A stretch of DNA of 64,000 nucleotides from Qipengyuania sp. SS22 (GTDB lineage: Bacteria; Pseudomonadota; Alphaproteobacteria; Sphingomonadales; Sphingomonadaceae), in assembly GCF_025736935.1 (NCBI RefSeq), contig NZ_CP107048.1:930001-994000 (forward strand), written 5' to 3'. Below the pieces are notes generated by a model, which saw nothing but the letters and a program-made list of their open reading frames with translations, did no database searches and had not been told where the DNA came from. The position numbers were made by a program, and so were the translations under genes. Positions 28,205 through 36,179 of the stretch are shown piece by piece; the stretch's first letter is position 1; each line of letters begins with the position of its first letter.

Positions 28205-29119
28205 ATGCAGATCCTGCGCACGCCCGCCGAACGTTTTGCCGATATTCCCGATTATCCCTTCGCCGAACATTGGTTCGAGGTCGATCTCGGCGGCGGGCAG
28301 ACCGCGCGACAGCACTATGTCGACGAAGGGCCGCGCGATGCCCCGCCGGTGCTGCTGTTCCATGGCGAGCCGAGCTGGTCGTTCCTCTATCGCAAAATGA
28401 TCCCCATTCTCGCCGATGCGGGCTTTCGGGTGCTCGCGCCCGACCTCATCGGCTTCGGCAAGAGCGACAAGCCGGACGATATCTCGTTCTACACCTATGC
28501 CCGCCATGTCGATTGGCTGAAACAATGGCGCACCGCCATAGAACCGCGTCCGGCGGCGCTGTTCTGCCAGGATTGGGGCGGACTGCTGGGCCTGCGCATG
28601 GTCGCGCACGACCCCGACCTGTTCGCCTGCGTCGTCGCCAGCAACACCTTCCTCCCCGCAGGCGGTACGCCCAGCAAGGCGTTCCTCGCATGGCGCGAAT
28701 TCGCCCGCAGTTCGCCCGACTTCCATATTGGCGCACTGCTTGACCGGGCCACGGCGACCGCGCGCAGCGAAGCCGAGATCGCCGCCTATGATGCCCCTTA
28801 CCCCGACGAGCCCTCGAAAGCAGGCGCACGCGCCTTTCCCGCGCTGGTCCCCGTCGCCGACGGCATGCCCGGGGTCGAGGACAACAAGCAAGCATGGCCC
28901 GCCCTTGCGGCTTACGACCAGCCGTTCCTGACCCTGTTCGGCGAAGACGATCCGATCACCAAGGGTAGCGAGAAGTTCCTGATCGAGCGGATCGCGGGCG
29001 CCCACGACCAACCCCACCGCACGCTGCCGACCTGCGGCCATTTCTGCCAGGAAGACCAGCCCGAATTGCTCGCGCAGGGGCTCATCGACATGGCGCGCAA
29101 GGCGGGTCACCTCGCTTGA
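28205..29119 (+). CDS. Haloalkane dehalogenase, subfamily I
   Basis: Alpha/beta hydrolase that cleaves carbon-halogen bonds of haloalkanes, giving an alcohol and halide. The 304-residue protein has the oxyanion motif HGEPSW (53-58), nucleophile Asp123 followed by the halide-binding Trp124 (CQDWGG), a second candidate halide-binding tryptophan Trp163 (FLAWREF), the acid in GEDDP (Asp248 or 249) and the base His279 (TCGHFCQED). This set matches the DhlA-like subfamily I. ATG 28205 follows a strong GGAGGAGAG. Its stop overlaps the MFS start (TTGA). The natural substrate is unknown; marine haloalkanes are plausible (inference). Confidence 0.9.
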   Translation: MQILRTPAERFADIPDYPFAEHWFEVDLGGGQTARQHYVDEGPRDAPPVLLFHGEPSWSFLYRKMIPILADAGFRVLAPDLIGFGKSDKPDDISFYTYARHVDWLKQWRTAIEPRPAALFCQDWGGLLGLRMVAHDPDLFACVVASNTFLPAGGTPSKAFLAWREFARSSPDFHIGALLDRATATARSEAEIAAYDAPYPDEPSKAGARAFPALVPVADGMPGVEDNKQAWPALAAYDQPFLTLFGEDDPITKGSEKFLIERIAGAHDQPHRTLPTCGHFCQEDQPELLAQGLIDMARKAGHLA

Positions 29120-30294
29120 ACCAAACCGCGCGGCTGACCGGCGCCCAGGAAACCTCGCTCGCCATCGCGGCGGCGGTGGTGACGGCGAACGCCTACTACA
29201 TCCATCCGATAATCGCGCTGGTCGCCGATTATTTCGGTGTCAGTCATGCGCGGATCGGGCTGGTCCCCGCGCTCAACCAGCTGGCGCTGGCGGTGGGCAT
29301 CTTCATGCTGCTGCCGCTGGGTGACCGGATATCCAACCGCCGGCTGACGATCGCCTTCGCCACCGGGCAGACCGTGTGTCTCGCGATCATGACGCTGGCG
29401 CAGGAATTCACGCTGTTCGTCATCGGGTCGACCCTGCTCGGCTATTTCACCATCGCGCCTTATCTACTGCCCGCCTACGCCTCCAAACGCGTCGCGCCCG
29501 AGCGGCTTGGGCAGGTCACCGCCAAACTGACCGCGGGGGTCATCCTCGGCATTCTCGTGGCGCGCGTCGGCGCGGGGGTGATCGCCGAACATTTCGGCTG
29601 GCGCGCGGTCTACTGGATCGCGACCGGGCTGATGCTGGCAATCACCATCGCATTGCCGCGCCTGATGGAGGGCGGCGAACGGTCTGCCAGTCACCGTCAG
29701 TCGTACCCCAGCCTGCTCTTTTCGGTTTTCCCGCTGATTGGCAAACATCGCGAGATCCTGCTCGCCGGCGCGATTCAGGGGCTCAATTTCGCGCAGTTCA
29801 TCGCGCTCTGGCTGGGCCTTGCGCTGTACCTGACCTCGCCCGCGATGGGCTATGGCACCGATACGGTCGGCTATCTCGCCGGACTTGCTGCGGTGAGCAT
29901 CTTTTCCACCCCGCGGCTGGGCCGCTGGTCGGACGCGGTCGGCCCGCGCAAGGCGCGCATGATCTTCGCCTTTATCCAGCTTGGCGGGATCGCGCTGCTG
30001 TGGCCGCTGGGCGGAACCTTGTGGGGCCTGCTGGTGCCGCTGTTCGTCACCAACCTCGTCGGCCCCGGGATAGACGTGACCGGCAGGATGACTTTCCTCG
30101 CGCTCGATCCGGCGATCCGCACGCGGCTGACCACCATCTATGTCGTCATCATGTTTATCGGCGGCGGATTGGGCAGTTATGCCGGAACGGTCGCTTATGA
30201 CGCCTATGGCTGGGCCGGAACCTGCGCCTTGCTCGGGCTGTGCTCGGTGGCGCTGACCAGCCTGGCGATGCTGGCTCGCCGCTACGGCAGATAG
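29116..30294 (+). CDS. Major facilitator superfamily transporter
   Basis: A 392-residue inner-membrane protein with about 12 hydrophobic segments. The loop after segment 2 reads GDRISNRRL, the MFS signature position, and the mid-protein pattern RLGRWSDAVGPRKAR is the equivalent in the second half. It resembles drug/metabolite exporters of the YnfM/Bcr type more than sugar permeases. The likely start is TTG 29116, overlapping the dehalogenase stop by four bases, so the two proteins are probably made together; export or import of a dehalogenation substrate or product is an inference from that. Confidence 0.85.
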   Translation: MNQTARLTGAQETSLAIAAAVVTANAYYIHPIIALVADYFGVSHARIGLVPALNQLALAVGIFMLLPLGDRISNRRLTIAFATGQTVCLAIMTLAQEFTLFVIGSTLLGYFTIAPYLLPAYASKRVAPERLGQVTAKLTAGVILGILVARVGAGVIAEHFGWRAVYWIATGLMLAITIALPRLMEGGERSASHRQSYPSLLFSVFPLIGKHREILLAGAIQGLNFAQFIALWLGLALYLTSPAMGYGTDTVGYLAGLAAVSIFSTPRLGRWSDAVGPRKARMIFAFIQLGGIALLWPLGGTLWGLLVPLFVTNLVGPGIDVTGRMTFLALDPAIRTRLTTIYVVIMFIGGGLGSYAGTVAYDAYGWAGTCALLGLCSVALTSLAMLARRYGR

Positions 30295-30312
30295 TGGTGC
30301 GCCCGACAGGAT
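30294..30312. repeat. Direct repeat of the tRNA-Arg 3' end
   Basis: GTGGTGCGCCCGACAGGAT at 30294-30312 is an exact 19-base copy of 30413-30431, which is the 3' end of tRNA-Arg including CCA. The copies are 119 bases apart and enclose a hairpin-rich segment. Such duplications mark attachment sites of elements that integrate in tRNA genes; no integrase is present here. Confidence 0.6.
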
Positions 30313-30378
30313 AGGCGCCTGCGGCGCCGTCTCCGCTGCGCTCCGACTCCGAACGAGGCTCGCTCCCGATGCGCCGAA

Positions 30379-30416
30379 CCACATAAGGCGGCCCGTCACC
30401 GGACCGCCTCATGTGG
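30379..30416. repeat. Long inverted repeat next to tRNA-Arg
   Basis: Arms CCACATAAGGCGG (30379-30391) and CCGCCTCATGTGG (30404-30416) pair in 12 of 13 positions. The right arm covers the CCA of the tRNA. It may act as a terminator or processing signal for the tRNA transcript, though there is no T-run. Confidence 0.55.
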
Positions 30417-30490
30417 TGCGCCCGACAGGATTCGAACCTGTGGCCCCCAGATTAGGAATCTGATGCTCTATCCGACTGAGCTACGGGCGC
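30414..30490 (-). tRNA. tRNA-Arg (anticodon CCT)
   Basis: The minus strand folds as a 77-base cloverleaf: acceptor stem GCGCCCG/CGGGCGC, D-arm GCTC...GAGC, anticodon stem CAGAT/ATCTG around the loop TTCCTAA with anticodon CCT, T-arm CAGGTTCGAATCCTG, discriminator A and an encoded CCA. It decodes AGG. The gene stands alone between the MFS gene and the DUF1178 gene. Confidence 0.97.
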
Positions 30491-30528
30491 GGCCTCTCCC
30501 CGTATAGCGGCTCGGACTCGCGGTGCAA

Positions 30529-30990
30529 TCAGTTGAGTTCGTCGGGCGGCGCGACCGGGACGAGCAGCGGTGCGACCGAAATGCCCTCGGCAACCATGTC
30601 TTCGGCTTCGTCGCGCGTGGCGCGGCCGTGGATCGGCGCTTCGTCGGTCTCGCCATAATGCATCTCGCGCGCCTTCTCGGCGAATTTGTCGCCTACCCAC
30701 GTGCTGCTTTCGAGCGCCTTGCTCTGCGCCCGCGCAAGCGTTTCGAAGGCCTTCTTGACCTCGACCGGCATGTCTCCCTTGGCCAGTTGCGTGGCGTCTT
30801 CCATGACCGCTTCGCGCATGCTGCCTTTTGCGGGCACAGATGGAGCCATCGGCGCCTTGCCGATCTCTTCGCTCCCGCATTGCGGGCAGCTCAGCAGTCC
30901 CTCGGCCTGCTGCGCGGCGTAATCATCCGACGAGGCGAACCAGCCCTCGAACCGGTGGCCTTCGCTGCAGGAGAGGTCGAAAACGATCAT
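30529..30990 (-). CDS. DUF1178 family protein, probable zinc-binding
   Basis: A 153-residue protein common in alpha- and betaproteobacteria. The N-terminus MIVFDLSCSEGHRFEGWF and the pair CPQCGSEEI give Cys8, His12, Cys35 and Cys38, a likely zinc ribbon. The middle is helical (EVKKAFETLARAQSKALE) and the end EAEDMVAEGISVAPL is conserved in the family. No function is established. It is 9 bases downstream of the nitrilase gene and probably in the grxC-nitrilase unit. Confidence 0.86.
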   Translation of the reverse strand: MIVFDLSCSEGHRFEGWFASSDDYAAQQAEGLLSCPQCGSEEIGKAPMAPSVPAKGSMREAVMEDATQLAKGDMPVEVKKAFETLARAQSKALESSTWVGDKFAEKAREMHYGETDEAPIHGRATRDEAEDMVAEGISVAPLLVPVAPPDELN

Positions 30991-30999
30991 GACGGCGGC

Positions 31000-31818
31000 C
31001 TAATTGGCGATTTCACGGCGGTTGGCAAGGCTTGGCACCTGCGCGCGGACCTCGGCAATACGGGCAAGATCGAAGTCCGCAAAACCCAGCCCCGGCTGTT
31101 CGCCGCCCATATCGAGCAGCACCTCGCCCCAGGGATCGACCACCAGGCTGTGGCCATAGGTCCGGCGCCCATCGGCATGCTCGCCCACCTGCGACGCCGC
31201 GACCACGAAGGCGCTGGCCTCGATCGCGCGGGCACGCTGAAGGACGTGCCAATGCGCGGTGCCGGTAGGGACCGTGAAGGCGGCAGGGATAGCGATGCAG
31301 TCGCATTGCGCTTGCCCAAGGGCGTCGAACAGTGCGGGAAAGCGGATGTCGTAGCAAACCGTCAGGCCAAGCCGGCCGACCGGCGTATTCTCGACACTCG
31401 TCACGTGATCGCCTGCACGATAAGCATTGGATTCCCGCCAGCTCTCGCCGCTGGCAAGGTCCACGTCGAACATATGGATCTTGTCGTAGCGCGCCGCGAT
31501 CCGGCCCTCGGGGTCGATCACGAAAGCGCGATTGGCCCAGCGGCCATCGCCGATATCGACTGCGAGCGAACCGAGCGAAACCCAGATGCCTGCGCGGGCA
31601 GCCGCATCGCGCACACGCACCAGCGCCAGCGTCTCATCTTCCTCGGCGATGCTCTGGGCGGCCCGTTTCCGGTCGCGATCGAGCAGGCCCGACATCTCGG
31701 GAGTGAATAGCATTGCCGCACCTTCGCCCGCCGCCTGCGCCACGGCTTCCTCGAGCGCGACTGCGTTGATCTCGGGCTCGATCCCCGAGGTCATCTGGAG
31801 GACGGCGATCCGCGGCAT
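31000..31818 (-). CDS. Carbon-nitrogen hydrolase, Nit1-like (deaminated glutathione amidase type)
   Basis: A 272-residue member of the nitrilase superfamily with the catalytic triad Glu41 (FTPEMSG), Lys113 (RYDKIHMFD) and Cys155 (LTVCYDIRFP). The sequence around Cys and the RYDKIHMFD motif match the Nit1/NitFhit group, which repairs deaminated glutathione. A glutaredoxin gene directly upstream supports a glutathione-related role. ATG overlaps the grxC stop by one base (TGATG). Confidence 0.91.
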   Translation of the reverse strand: MPRIAVLQMTSGIEPEINAVALEEAVAQAAGEGAAMLFTPEMSGLLDRDRKRAAQSIAEEDETLALVRVRDAAARAGIWVSLGSLAVDIGDGRWANRAFVIDPEGRIAARYDKIHMFDVDLASGESWRESNAYRAGDHVTSVENTPVGRLGLTVCYDIRFPALFDALGQAQCDCIAIPAAFTVPTGTAHWHVLQRARAIEASAFVVAASQVGEHADGRRTYGHSLVVDPWGEVLLDMGGEQPGLGFADFDLARIAEVRAQVPSLANRREIAN

Positions 31819-32081
31819 CAGCCGCCCAGCAGCGCGTCGAGCTTGCCCTGGCGTTCGAGCGCGGCGAGTTCGTCGGAGCCGCCGACATGCGTATCGCCGA
31901 CGAAAATCTGCGGGACGGTCATCGCGCCGGGCGCGCGCTCGCGCATTTCGTCACGCTTGGGCCCGCCCATGGTGATGTCGAATTCGGCATAATCCACGCC
32001 CTTTTCATCGAGCAGGCGCTTGGCCCGGTAGCAATATCCGCACCCGAATTTGGTATAGATGTCGACTTGGGGCTGGCTCAT
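31818..32081 (-). CDS. grxC: Glutaredoxin 3
   Basis: Glutathione-dependent thiol-disulfide oxidoreductase. The 87-residue protein has the dithiol active site Cys14-Gly-Tyr-Cys17 (TKFGCGYC), the cis-proline loop MTVPQIFVGD and the glutathione-binding HVGGSDEL. It heads a three-gene unit with the Nit1-like hydrolase and DUF1178, and is divergent from hsp20 across a 165-base gap. Confidence 0.95.
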   Translation of the reverse strand: MSQPQVDIYTKFGCGYCYRAKRLLDEKGVDYAEFDITMGGPKRDEMRERAPGAMTVPQIFVGDTHVGGSDELAALERQGKLDALLGG

Positions 32082-32128
32082 GGAAATCCTCTTGTTTTCA
32101 GCGTCGAAGCTAGCGCGCGCGGGAGAGA

Positions 32129-32154
32129 CTTGAAAGCCAAAACCGCGTGCCTAT
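32129..32154 (+). promoter_or_regulatory. Sigma-32 (RpoH) type promoter of hsp20
   Basis: CTTGAAA starts at 32129 and CCTATCT at 32150, giving CTTG-N17-CCTAT. This fits the alphaproteobacterial heat-shock promoter pattern CTTG-N17/18-CYTAT. Transcription would start near 32162, about 85 bases before the hsp20 ATG. The downstream heat-shock gene supports the call. Confidence 0.72.
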
Positions 32155-32246
32155 CTCGAATGGGCCGCCACGATGTCCGGGGCGGCGACGGGGTGCCGAA
32201 TGCGGGCCCCGCCATCATAGAATCGCTCAACAGAGGATTTGTTTCG

Positions 32247-32720
32247 ATGAACCGTATGGACCTTACCCCTTTTCGTCGCTCCACCGTCGGCTTCGACCGC
32301 GTGTTCGACCTGATGGAACGCCAGGCACGCAACGCCGGCGGCGACAATTACCCCCCCTTCAATATCGAGCGCCGCGGTGACGATGACTACCGCATCACGC
32401 TGGCCGTGGCCGGTTTCCGCTCGGGCGATCTCGACATCGTCGCGCAGCAGAACCTGCTGGTCGTGACCGGCAAGAAGCGCGACGAGCTGAACGAAGGCGA
32501 GATGCTGCATCTGGGCATTGCCAACCGCGGCTTCGAACGGCGTTTCGAGCTGGCCGACTATGTCCGGGTCGACAATGCCGATCTGGCCGATGGCCTCCTC
32601 GTAATCGACCTCGTGCGCGAAGTGCCCGATGCGATGAAGCCCAAGAAGATCGCAATCGGCGCGCAGAAGCCGCTCGAAGTGGTCAAGGATGACGAGGACG
32701 GCGACAGCCAGGCCGCCTGA
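32247..32720 (+). CDS. Hsp20 small heat-shock protein (IbpA-like)
   Basis: ATP-independent chaperone that holds unfolding proteins. From ATG 32247 (AGAGGA 9 bases upstream) the protein has 157 residues: N-terminal LTPFRRSTVGFDRVFDLM as in IbpA, the alpha-crystallin domain (about 35-130: YPPFNIERRGDDDYRITLAVAG is split around 36-57, then GFRSGDLDI, LLVVTGKK, HLGIANRGFERRFELADYV) and a C-terminal extension with KKIAIG. The frame is open to 31887 but the upstream part lies opposite grxC. A heat-shock promoter precedes it and a strong hairpin follows it. Confidence 0.93.
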   Translation: MNRMDLTPFRRSTVGFDRVFDLMERQARNAGGDNYPPFNIERRGDDDYRITLAVAGFRSGDLDIVAQQNLLVVTGKKRDELNEGEMLHLGIANRGFERRFELADYVRVDNADLADGLLVIDLVREVPDAMKPKKIAIGAQKPLEVVKDDEDGDSQAA

Positions 32721-32755
32721 TCCTGTGATCAGACAAGAAGCATAGCAGAGGTATA

Positions 32756-32781
32756 GGGGGCGGAACTTGGGTTCCGCCCCC
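32756..32781 (+). terminator. Strong hairpin after hsp20
   Basis: Perfect 11-base-pair stem GGGGGCGGAAC / GTTCCGCCCCC with a TTGG loop, 36 bases after the hsp20 stop. There is no T-run, so termination or mRNA 3'-end protection are both possible. Confidence 0.55.
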
Positions 32782-32936
32782 GCGACGTAAACGCCGCCCT
32801 ACCTCGACATCGACCGTCCGGGTCGCAGAAGACAGCCGTCATCGAGGCCAGCCCCATCGCCTGTTAGCGAAGCGCATATCTCGAAGAGCCGCACCCGAGG
32901 GCGCGGAAGACCGTTATTCTGCAACAGTTATATCAA
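32782..32936. other. Intergenic stretch between hsp20 and pyrG ends
   Basis: Part of the 329-base gap between the two convergent genes. Apart from the hairpins on each side I see nothing I can name here: no credible reading frame and no promoter. Confidence 0.5.
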
Positions 32937-32960
32937 AAGATAAACCCGCCTCGCGGCGGC
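32937..32960 (-). terminator. Rho-independent terminator of pyrG
   Basis: On the minus strand CCGCC-GCGA-GGCGG is followed by the T-rich GTTTATCTTTT, about 90 bases after the pyrG stop. The stem is short (5 pairs) but GC-only. Confidence 0.55.
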
Positions 32961-33049
32961 GAACCGATTTTGTCGCGTTGTTACAAGCGCTTGAAAATCA
33001 TAGTCCAAGGAATTCAGAAACTTGCCCTGAAACTCCCAATCACGGCGAT

Positions 33050-34684
33050 TTAAACAAGCCGGGCCTGCTCGAGCGCTGCGCCGACAAAACCGGCAAACAG
33101 CGGGTGCGGATCGAATGGGCGGGACTTCAATTCCGGATGGAACTGGACCCCGACGAACCACGGATGATCGGGACGTTCGACGATTTCGGGCAGCAGGCCA
33201 TCGGGCGACATGCCCGAGAAGATCAGGCCCTGCTTCTCCAGCGGCTCGATATAGGCGCCGTTGACCTCGTAGCGGTGACGATGCCGCTCGGAGATGCTGG
33301 TCGCGCCGCCATAGATGTTCGACACATGGCTGTTGGCTGCCAGCTTGGCCTCATAGGCGCCAAGCCGCATGGTCCCGCCAAGGTCGCCGCCGGCTTCGCG
33401 TGTCTGCAGGCCCTCTTCGCTCATCCATTCGGTGATGATCCCCACCACCGGCTCGTCGGTTTCGCCGAATTCGGTCGAGGATGCGGCAGCGTGCCCTGCC
33501 GTGCGGGCCGCATCGATGCAGGCCATCTGCATGCCGAGACAGATGCCGAAGAAGGGTACCTTGCGTTCGCGCGCAAAGCGTACCGCGGCGATCTTGCCCT
33601 CGCTTCCACGCTCACCGAAACCGCCGGGGACGAGGATCGCGTGCATCGGCTCGAGCCGCGCGGCGATTTCCGCATCGTCGCCCTCGAACACCTCGGCATC
33701 GATCCACTTGATGTTGACCTTGACGCGGTGCGCCATGCCGCCGTGGACCAGTGCTTCGTTGAGCGACTTGTAGGCGTCCTGCAGCCCGACATACTTGCCG
33801 ATCACGCCGATGGTGACTTCGCCATCGGGGTTCGAATGGCGGTCGACCACATCGTACCAGCGCGACAGATCGGGATCGGGCGCATCGGTAATACCGAAGG
33901 CGCGCAGGACTTCGGTATCGAGCCCCTCGCCGTGATATTGCAGCGGCACCGAATAGATCGACGGCGCATCGAGCGCTGGAATGACCGCTTCGGCGCGGAC
34001 ATTACAGAACTGCGCAATCTTGCGCCGCTCGCTGTCGGGAATCGGATGTTCGGCGCGGCACAGCAGCACGTCGGGCTTGATCCCGAGGCTGGCGAGTTCG
34101 CGGACCGAGTGCTGGGTGGGCTTGGTCTTAAGCTCGCCGGCAGCGGCGATATAGGGCACCAGCGTCACATGGACGCTGAGCGTCTGCCACGGCTCGAGCT
34201 CGTTCCGCAGCTGGCGGATTGCCTCCATGAACGGCAGGCCTTCGATATCGCCGACCGTCCCGCCGATTTCGCACAGGATGAAATCGTGATCGTCTTGCCC
34301 TGCAAGCGCGAAGTCCTTGATCTCGTCGGTGACGTGCGGGACCACCTGCACCGTCGCGCCGAGATAGTCGCCGCGGCGTTCCTTGGCGATGATGTCCTGG
34401 TAGATCCGGCCCGAGGTGATGTTGTCGCCCTGATGCGCCGACACGCCGGTGAAGCGTTCGTAATGGCCGAGATCGAGATCGGTTTCGGCCCCGTCATCGG
34501 TCACATAGACCTCGCCGTGCTGATAGGGGGACATCGTCCCCGGATCGACATTGAGATAGGGGTCGAATTTCCGGATACGGACCTTGTAGCCACGCGCCTG
34601 GAGAAGGCCGGCAAGCGATGCTGCCATGAGACCTTTGCCAAGCGAGGAGACCACGCCGCCGGTGATAAATATATACCGCGCCAT
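33050..34684 (-). CDS. pyrG: CTP synthase
   Basis: Makes CTP from UTP, ATP and glutamine. The 544-residue protein has the synthase domain (1-265, opening with [15 protein letters not shown], then [13 protein letters not shown] and [12 protein letters not shown]) and the glutaminase domain (about 290-540) with nucleophile Cys382 ([11 protein letters not shown]) and the FHPEL motif near 519. Length is standard. It lies 104 bases downstream of secG on the same strand; a terminator follows. The tpiA-secG-pyrG order is common in alphaproteobacteria. Confidence 0.98.
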   Translation of the reverse strand: MARYIFITGGVVSSLGKGLMAASLAGLLQARGYKVRIRKFDPYLNVDPGTMSPYQHGEVYVTDDGAETDLDLGHYERFTGVSAHQGDNITSGRIYQDIIAKERRGDYLGATVQVVPHVTDEIKDFALAGQDDHDFILCEIGGTVGDIEGLPFMEAIRQLRNELEPWQTLSVHVTLVPYIAAAGELKTKPTQHSVRELASLGIKPDVLLCRAEHPIPDSERRKIAQFCNVRAEAVIPALDAPSIYSVPLQYHGEGLDTEVLRAFGITDAPDPDLSRWYDVVDRHSNPDGEVTIGVIGKYVGLQDAYKSLNEALVHGGMAHRVKVNIKWIDAEVFEGDDAEIAARLEPMHAILVPGGFGERGSEGKIAAVRFARERKVPFFGICLGMQMACIDAARTAGHAAASSTEFGETDEPVVGIITEWMSEEGLQTREAGGDLGGTMRLGAYEAKLAANSHVSNIYGGATSISERHRHRYEVNGAYIEPLEKQGLIFSGMSPDGLLPEIVERPDHPWFVGVQFHPELKSRPFDPHPLFAGFVGAALEQARLV

Positions 34685-34788
34685 GGGTGTCGGGCCTTAA
34701 GCTGAGGGGGTGAGTCGGGGCAAGCGCAAACACATGCAAATCGCGCCGCTAGCACGGCGCAATCCACAGTCCTGCGATGTATCGTTCG

Positions 34789-35145
34789 TTATTCGGTCGC
34801 GTCGCCGAGCGGATCGGTGCTGGTCGGTGCGGCTTCGCCAGTGGTCGCCGGGCCAAGCGGATCGGCCGGCGCGGCCGGAGTAACCGAGCGGTCGAGCGTC
34901 GATTCGATCGCATCGCTACCGGTCGTCTCGACTGCAACCGCGGCCAGCGCGATCGACAGGACGACGAACAGCACTGCCAGCCATTTGGTCGAGCGCGTGA
35001 GGAAGTCCGCTGCCCCGCGTGCGCTCAGCATGCCCGACGGGCTGCCGCCGATGCCGAGGCCGCCCCCTTCGGAGCGCTGCATCAGGATGACGCCGACAAG
35101 CGCGGCTGCGACGATCGCCTGGACGACAGTGAGGAAGAGAAACAT
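34789..35145 (-). CDS. secG: Preprotein translocase subunit SecG
   Basis: Small inner-membrane subunit of the SecYEG channel. From ATG 35145 the protein has 118 residues: first membrane segment FLFLTVVQAIVAAALVGVI (about 2-20), the conserved cytoplasmic loop QRSEGGGLGIGG and RGAADFLTRST, second membrane segment (about 54-72), then a low-complexity Pro/Thr/Asp-rich tail. The frame continues upstream of the ATG but without SecG similarity. Located between tpiA and pyrG on the same strand. Confidence 0.93.
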   Translation of the reverse strand: MFLFLTVVQAIVAAALVGVILMQRSEGGGLGIGGSPSGMLSARGAADFLTRSTKWLAVLFVVLSIALAAVAVETTGSDAIESTLDRSVTPAAPADPLGPATTGEAAPTSTDPLGDATE

Positions 35146-35223
35146 GCGGATACTCTTGGAACTGGTATTGCTGGGCTCACGCGCATCTAGGCGCGCGCAG
35201 GGCAAACGGCAAGCGTGCCGGGA

Positions 35224-35985
35224 TCAGGCCTCTTCGGCTTCCGACGCGCCGACCACGATCCCGAGGAAGCTTTCGGCCGAGAGGCTGGCCCCGCCAACCA
35301 GCGCCCCGCCCACTTCGGGCGTGGCGAGGATGTCGCGGGCATTGTCGGGCTTGACCGAACCGCCATAGAGAATGCGCACCTGCGAGGATGCCTCTTCGCC
35401 AAAAGTCTTGTTGAGCAGCGCGCGGATCGCGCCGTGCATGGCCGCGATGTCCTCGCTGGTCGCAGTGCGTCCGGTTCCGATCGCCCAGATCGGCTCATAG
35501 GCAATGGTCAGGCGCTCGGCGGGGTCCTCGAACAATGGCAGGGCCGCCTTGAGCTGGTCGAGGACATAGCGTTCCGCCTTCCCGGCATCGCGCGTCTCGA
35601 GCGGTTCGCCGCAGCACAGGATCACCCGCAGCCCGGCTTCGAGCGCCGATTCGATCTTGGCGTTGATCAGGTCCTTGGTCTCGCTATGGTCCTGGCGCCG
35701 CTCGCTATGGCCGAGGATCACGAACTTCGCGCCCGCATCGGCAATCATCGAGGCGTTGATGTCACCCGTGTGCGCGCCTTCGGCACCCGAATGGCAATCC
35801 TGTGCCCCGACACCGATCTGCTCGGCTTCCTTATGGACCGCATGGATCAGCGTGTAGGGAGGCGCGACAGCGACCTCGACCTTCATGTAACGCTGCGCGG
35901 CACGGTCGATCGCGCGTGCTTCGGAAAGCATTGCGCGCGTGCCGTTCATTTTCCAGTTTCCGACGATGTAGGGCCGTTCGGCCAT
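35224..35985 (-). CDS. tpiA: Triosephosphate isomerase
   Basis: Interconverts dihydroxyacetone phosphate and glyceraldehyde 3-phosphate. From ATG 35985 (AGGA 9 bases upstream) the protein has 253 residues: Lys12 (GNWKMNG), electrophile His93 (ILGHSERR), general base Glu164 (AYEPIWAIGTG) and the phosphate-binding ILYGGSVKPDN. A TTG at 36000 is a less likely start. Divergent from ppiD. Confidence 0.97.
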   Translation of the reverse strand: MAERPYIVGNWKMNGTRAMLSEARAIDRAAQRYMKVEVAVAPPYTLIHAVHKEAEQIGVGAQDCHSGAEGAHTGDINASMIADAGAKFVILGHSERRQDHSETKDLINAKIESALEAGLRVILCCGEPLETRDAGKAERYVLDQLKAALPLFEDPAERLTIAYEPIWAIGTGRTATSEDIAAMHGAIRALLNKTFGEEASSQVRILYGGSVKPDNARDILATPEVGGALVGGASLSAESFLGIVVGASEAEEA

Positions 35986-36179
35986 GGGTAGGTCCTGCAA
36001 ATTGTCTGAAAGGGTGGCCCGCTATATGGGGCTTGGGATGCGCTCCGCTAGAGAAGGTTTCTTCGCGCGTCAAAACCCTTTGCAACCTGTTGCCGCGGGG
36101 TCGCATGGGGGATAAAGCGCCTCAACCCATCCGGACACCCCCGGAAGACAGCAGCCATTAACGGGATTGCCCGCACGCC

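Noticed and set aside
32978-34705. 575-residue plus-strand reading frame opposite pyrG
   Set aside because: Antisense shadow of a strongly conserved gene; no motif and no ribosome-binding site.
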